Assembly: GCF_004331415.1 (NCBI RefSeq)
Contig: NZ_SJOP01000007.1
Coordinates: 162,068 to 226,067, forward strand
Reading direction: 5' to 3'
Length of the DNA stretch: 64,000 nt
Source: Kosakonia quasisacchari
GTDB lineage: Bacteria; Pseudomonadota; Gammaproteobacteria; Enterobacterales; Enterobacteriaceae
Position numbers and translations under genes: made by a program. Each line of letters opens with the position of its first letter. The first letter of the stretch is position 1. A model generated the notes under the pieces. That model was not told the origin of the DNA. It searched no databases and worked only from the letters and a program-made list of their open reading frames with translations. Shown here piece after piece: positions 63,502-64,000 of this stretch.

Positions 63502-63699
63502 ATGAACAAAGACGAAGTGCTTTCTTACTTCGGCGGTGTGAGCAACCTTGCGAGGCTGCTGGGTATTTCTCACGCATCAGTTTCAGGCTGGGGAAATGTA
63601 ATTCCAAAAGGTCGCGCTTTTGAAATCCAGACCATCACCAACAACGCGTTAAAGGTCGATCCGACGCTTTACGCAAAGCCTAACGAAACGGCTGCTTAA
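63502..63699 (+). CDS. cro: Cro-type phage repressor
   Basis: A 65-residue helix-turn-helix protein (YFGGVSNLARLLGISHASVSGW) with Cro/YdaS-type size and position, first gene to the right of the operators. AGAGGGTCAT precedes the ATG. It would repress cI to favour lytic growth. Confidence 0.9.
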   Translation: MNKDEVLSYFGGVSNLARLLGISHASVSGWGNVIPKGRAFEIQTITNNALKVDPTLYAKPNETAA

Positions 63700-63724
63700 C
63701 CGTAACTACCAAAGGGAAAACAAC

Positions 63725-64000
63725 ATGGTAGAGCACAGTTTGAAAGAAGTGGTTAAGGCGATGTGTAAAGCCTATCCCGGTGGACGTGAAGCCATGGCCG
63801 GTGCGCTTGGCATGACCGCCACGCAGTTCAATAACAACCTTTACGAGAAAAACGGTTGCCGGTTTTTCGAAGTGACAGAGCTGGAAGCGATGGAGGACTT
63901 ATCGAATACCTCATTCCTGGCTGATTACTTTGCGAAGCGCCGCGGTTGTCTGCTGGTGGAAGTCCCAACCTTTGAAGATCTCGATCGCGTCGACCTTTTT
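63725..64000 (+). CDS. YmfL/CII-type phage regulatory protein (cut by window edge)
   Basis: A frame from ATG 63725 stays open to the window end (92 codons). It reads VEHSLKEVVKAMCKAYPGG, MTATQFNNNLYEKNGCRFF and LSNTSFLADYFAKR, matching the YmfL family of lambdoid phages, which occupy the cII position after cro. Its exact function is not established. AAAGGGAAAA lies upstream. Confidence 0.85.
   Translation, partial: MVEHSLKEVVKAMCKAYPGGREAMAGALGMTATQFNNNLYEKNGCRFFEVTELEAMEDLSNTSFLADYFAKRRGCLLVEVPTFEDLDRVDLF

Overview
The window reads as an enterobacterial chromosome (order Enterobacterales; protein sequences and gene order point to a Kosakonia/Enterobacter/Klebsiella-type relative rather than Escherichia itself; genus not proven). 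It falls into three parts.

(1) About 1-47.4 kb is an unusually compact, apparently self-sufficient flagellar and chemotaxis locus. In order: flgNMA (minus strand), flgBCDEFGHIJ and flgKL, one methyl-accepting chemoreceptor, fliA (sigma-28), flhDC copy 1, motAB-cheAW, a broken Tad2-like gene, fliC (minus), fliDST, flhEAB and cheZYBR (minus), fliE (minus), fliFGHIJK, fliLMNOPQR, a LuxR/RcsA-BglJ-like regulator and flhDC copy 2 (minus). In E. coli and Salmonella these genes lie in several dispersed clusters; here the master regulator, sigma factor, anti-sigma factor, secretion apparatus, motor, hook, filament and chemotaxis pathway sit in one ~45 kb block. The FliA and FlhDC proteins are clearly divergent from the E. 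coli ones, and there are two complete flhDC pairs. This looks like an additional (accessory) flagellar system acquired as a unit, not the ancestral enteric one, though only the rest of the genome can settle that. A gene-poor leader (about 100-1930) carries five 76-bp tandem repeats.

(2) About 47.7-55.3 kb is accessory DNA: a KAP-family P-loop NTPase (possible phage defence), a putative metal-handling cassette (cytochrome b561, VIT1/CCC1 family transporter, cation diffusion facilitator), a decayed integrase 5' end, an IS3-type orfA remnant, and an intact P4-type integrase. The tmRNA gene (ssrA) 3' end and its downstream terminator are at 55.24-55.36 kb, and a second, degenerate copy of that terminator is at 50.2 kb. 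This is the signature of successive integrations at ssrA.

(3) From 55.3 kb to the right edge is the left part of a lambdoid (Gifsy/ES18-like) prophage inserted at the same ssrA site: integrase, excisionase, a leftward early operon (DUF551 protein, small phage proteins, PAPS-reductase-like protein, HD hydrolase, phage RdgC), the CI repressor with operator arrays on both sides, Cro, and a YmfL/CII-like gene cut by the window edge.

Expected flow of control (inference from the families): FlhDC switches on hook-basal body operons; FliA, held by FlgM until FlgM is exported, then switches on flgK, fliC, fliD and flgM itself. Matching sigma-28 type promoters (-35 near TTTAGT/TTCAGT, -10 GCCGAT) can be seen upstream of flgK, fliC, flgM and possibly fliD.
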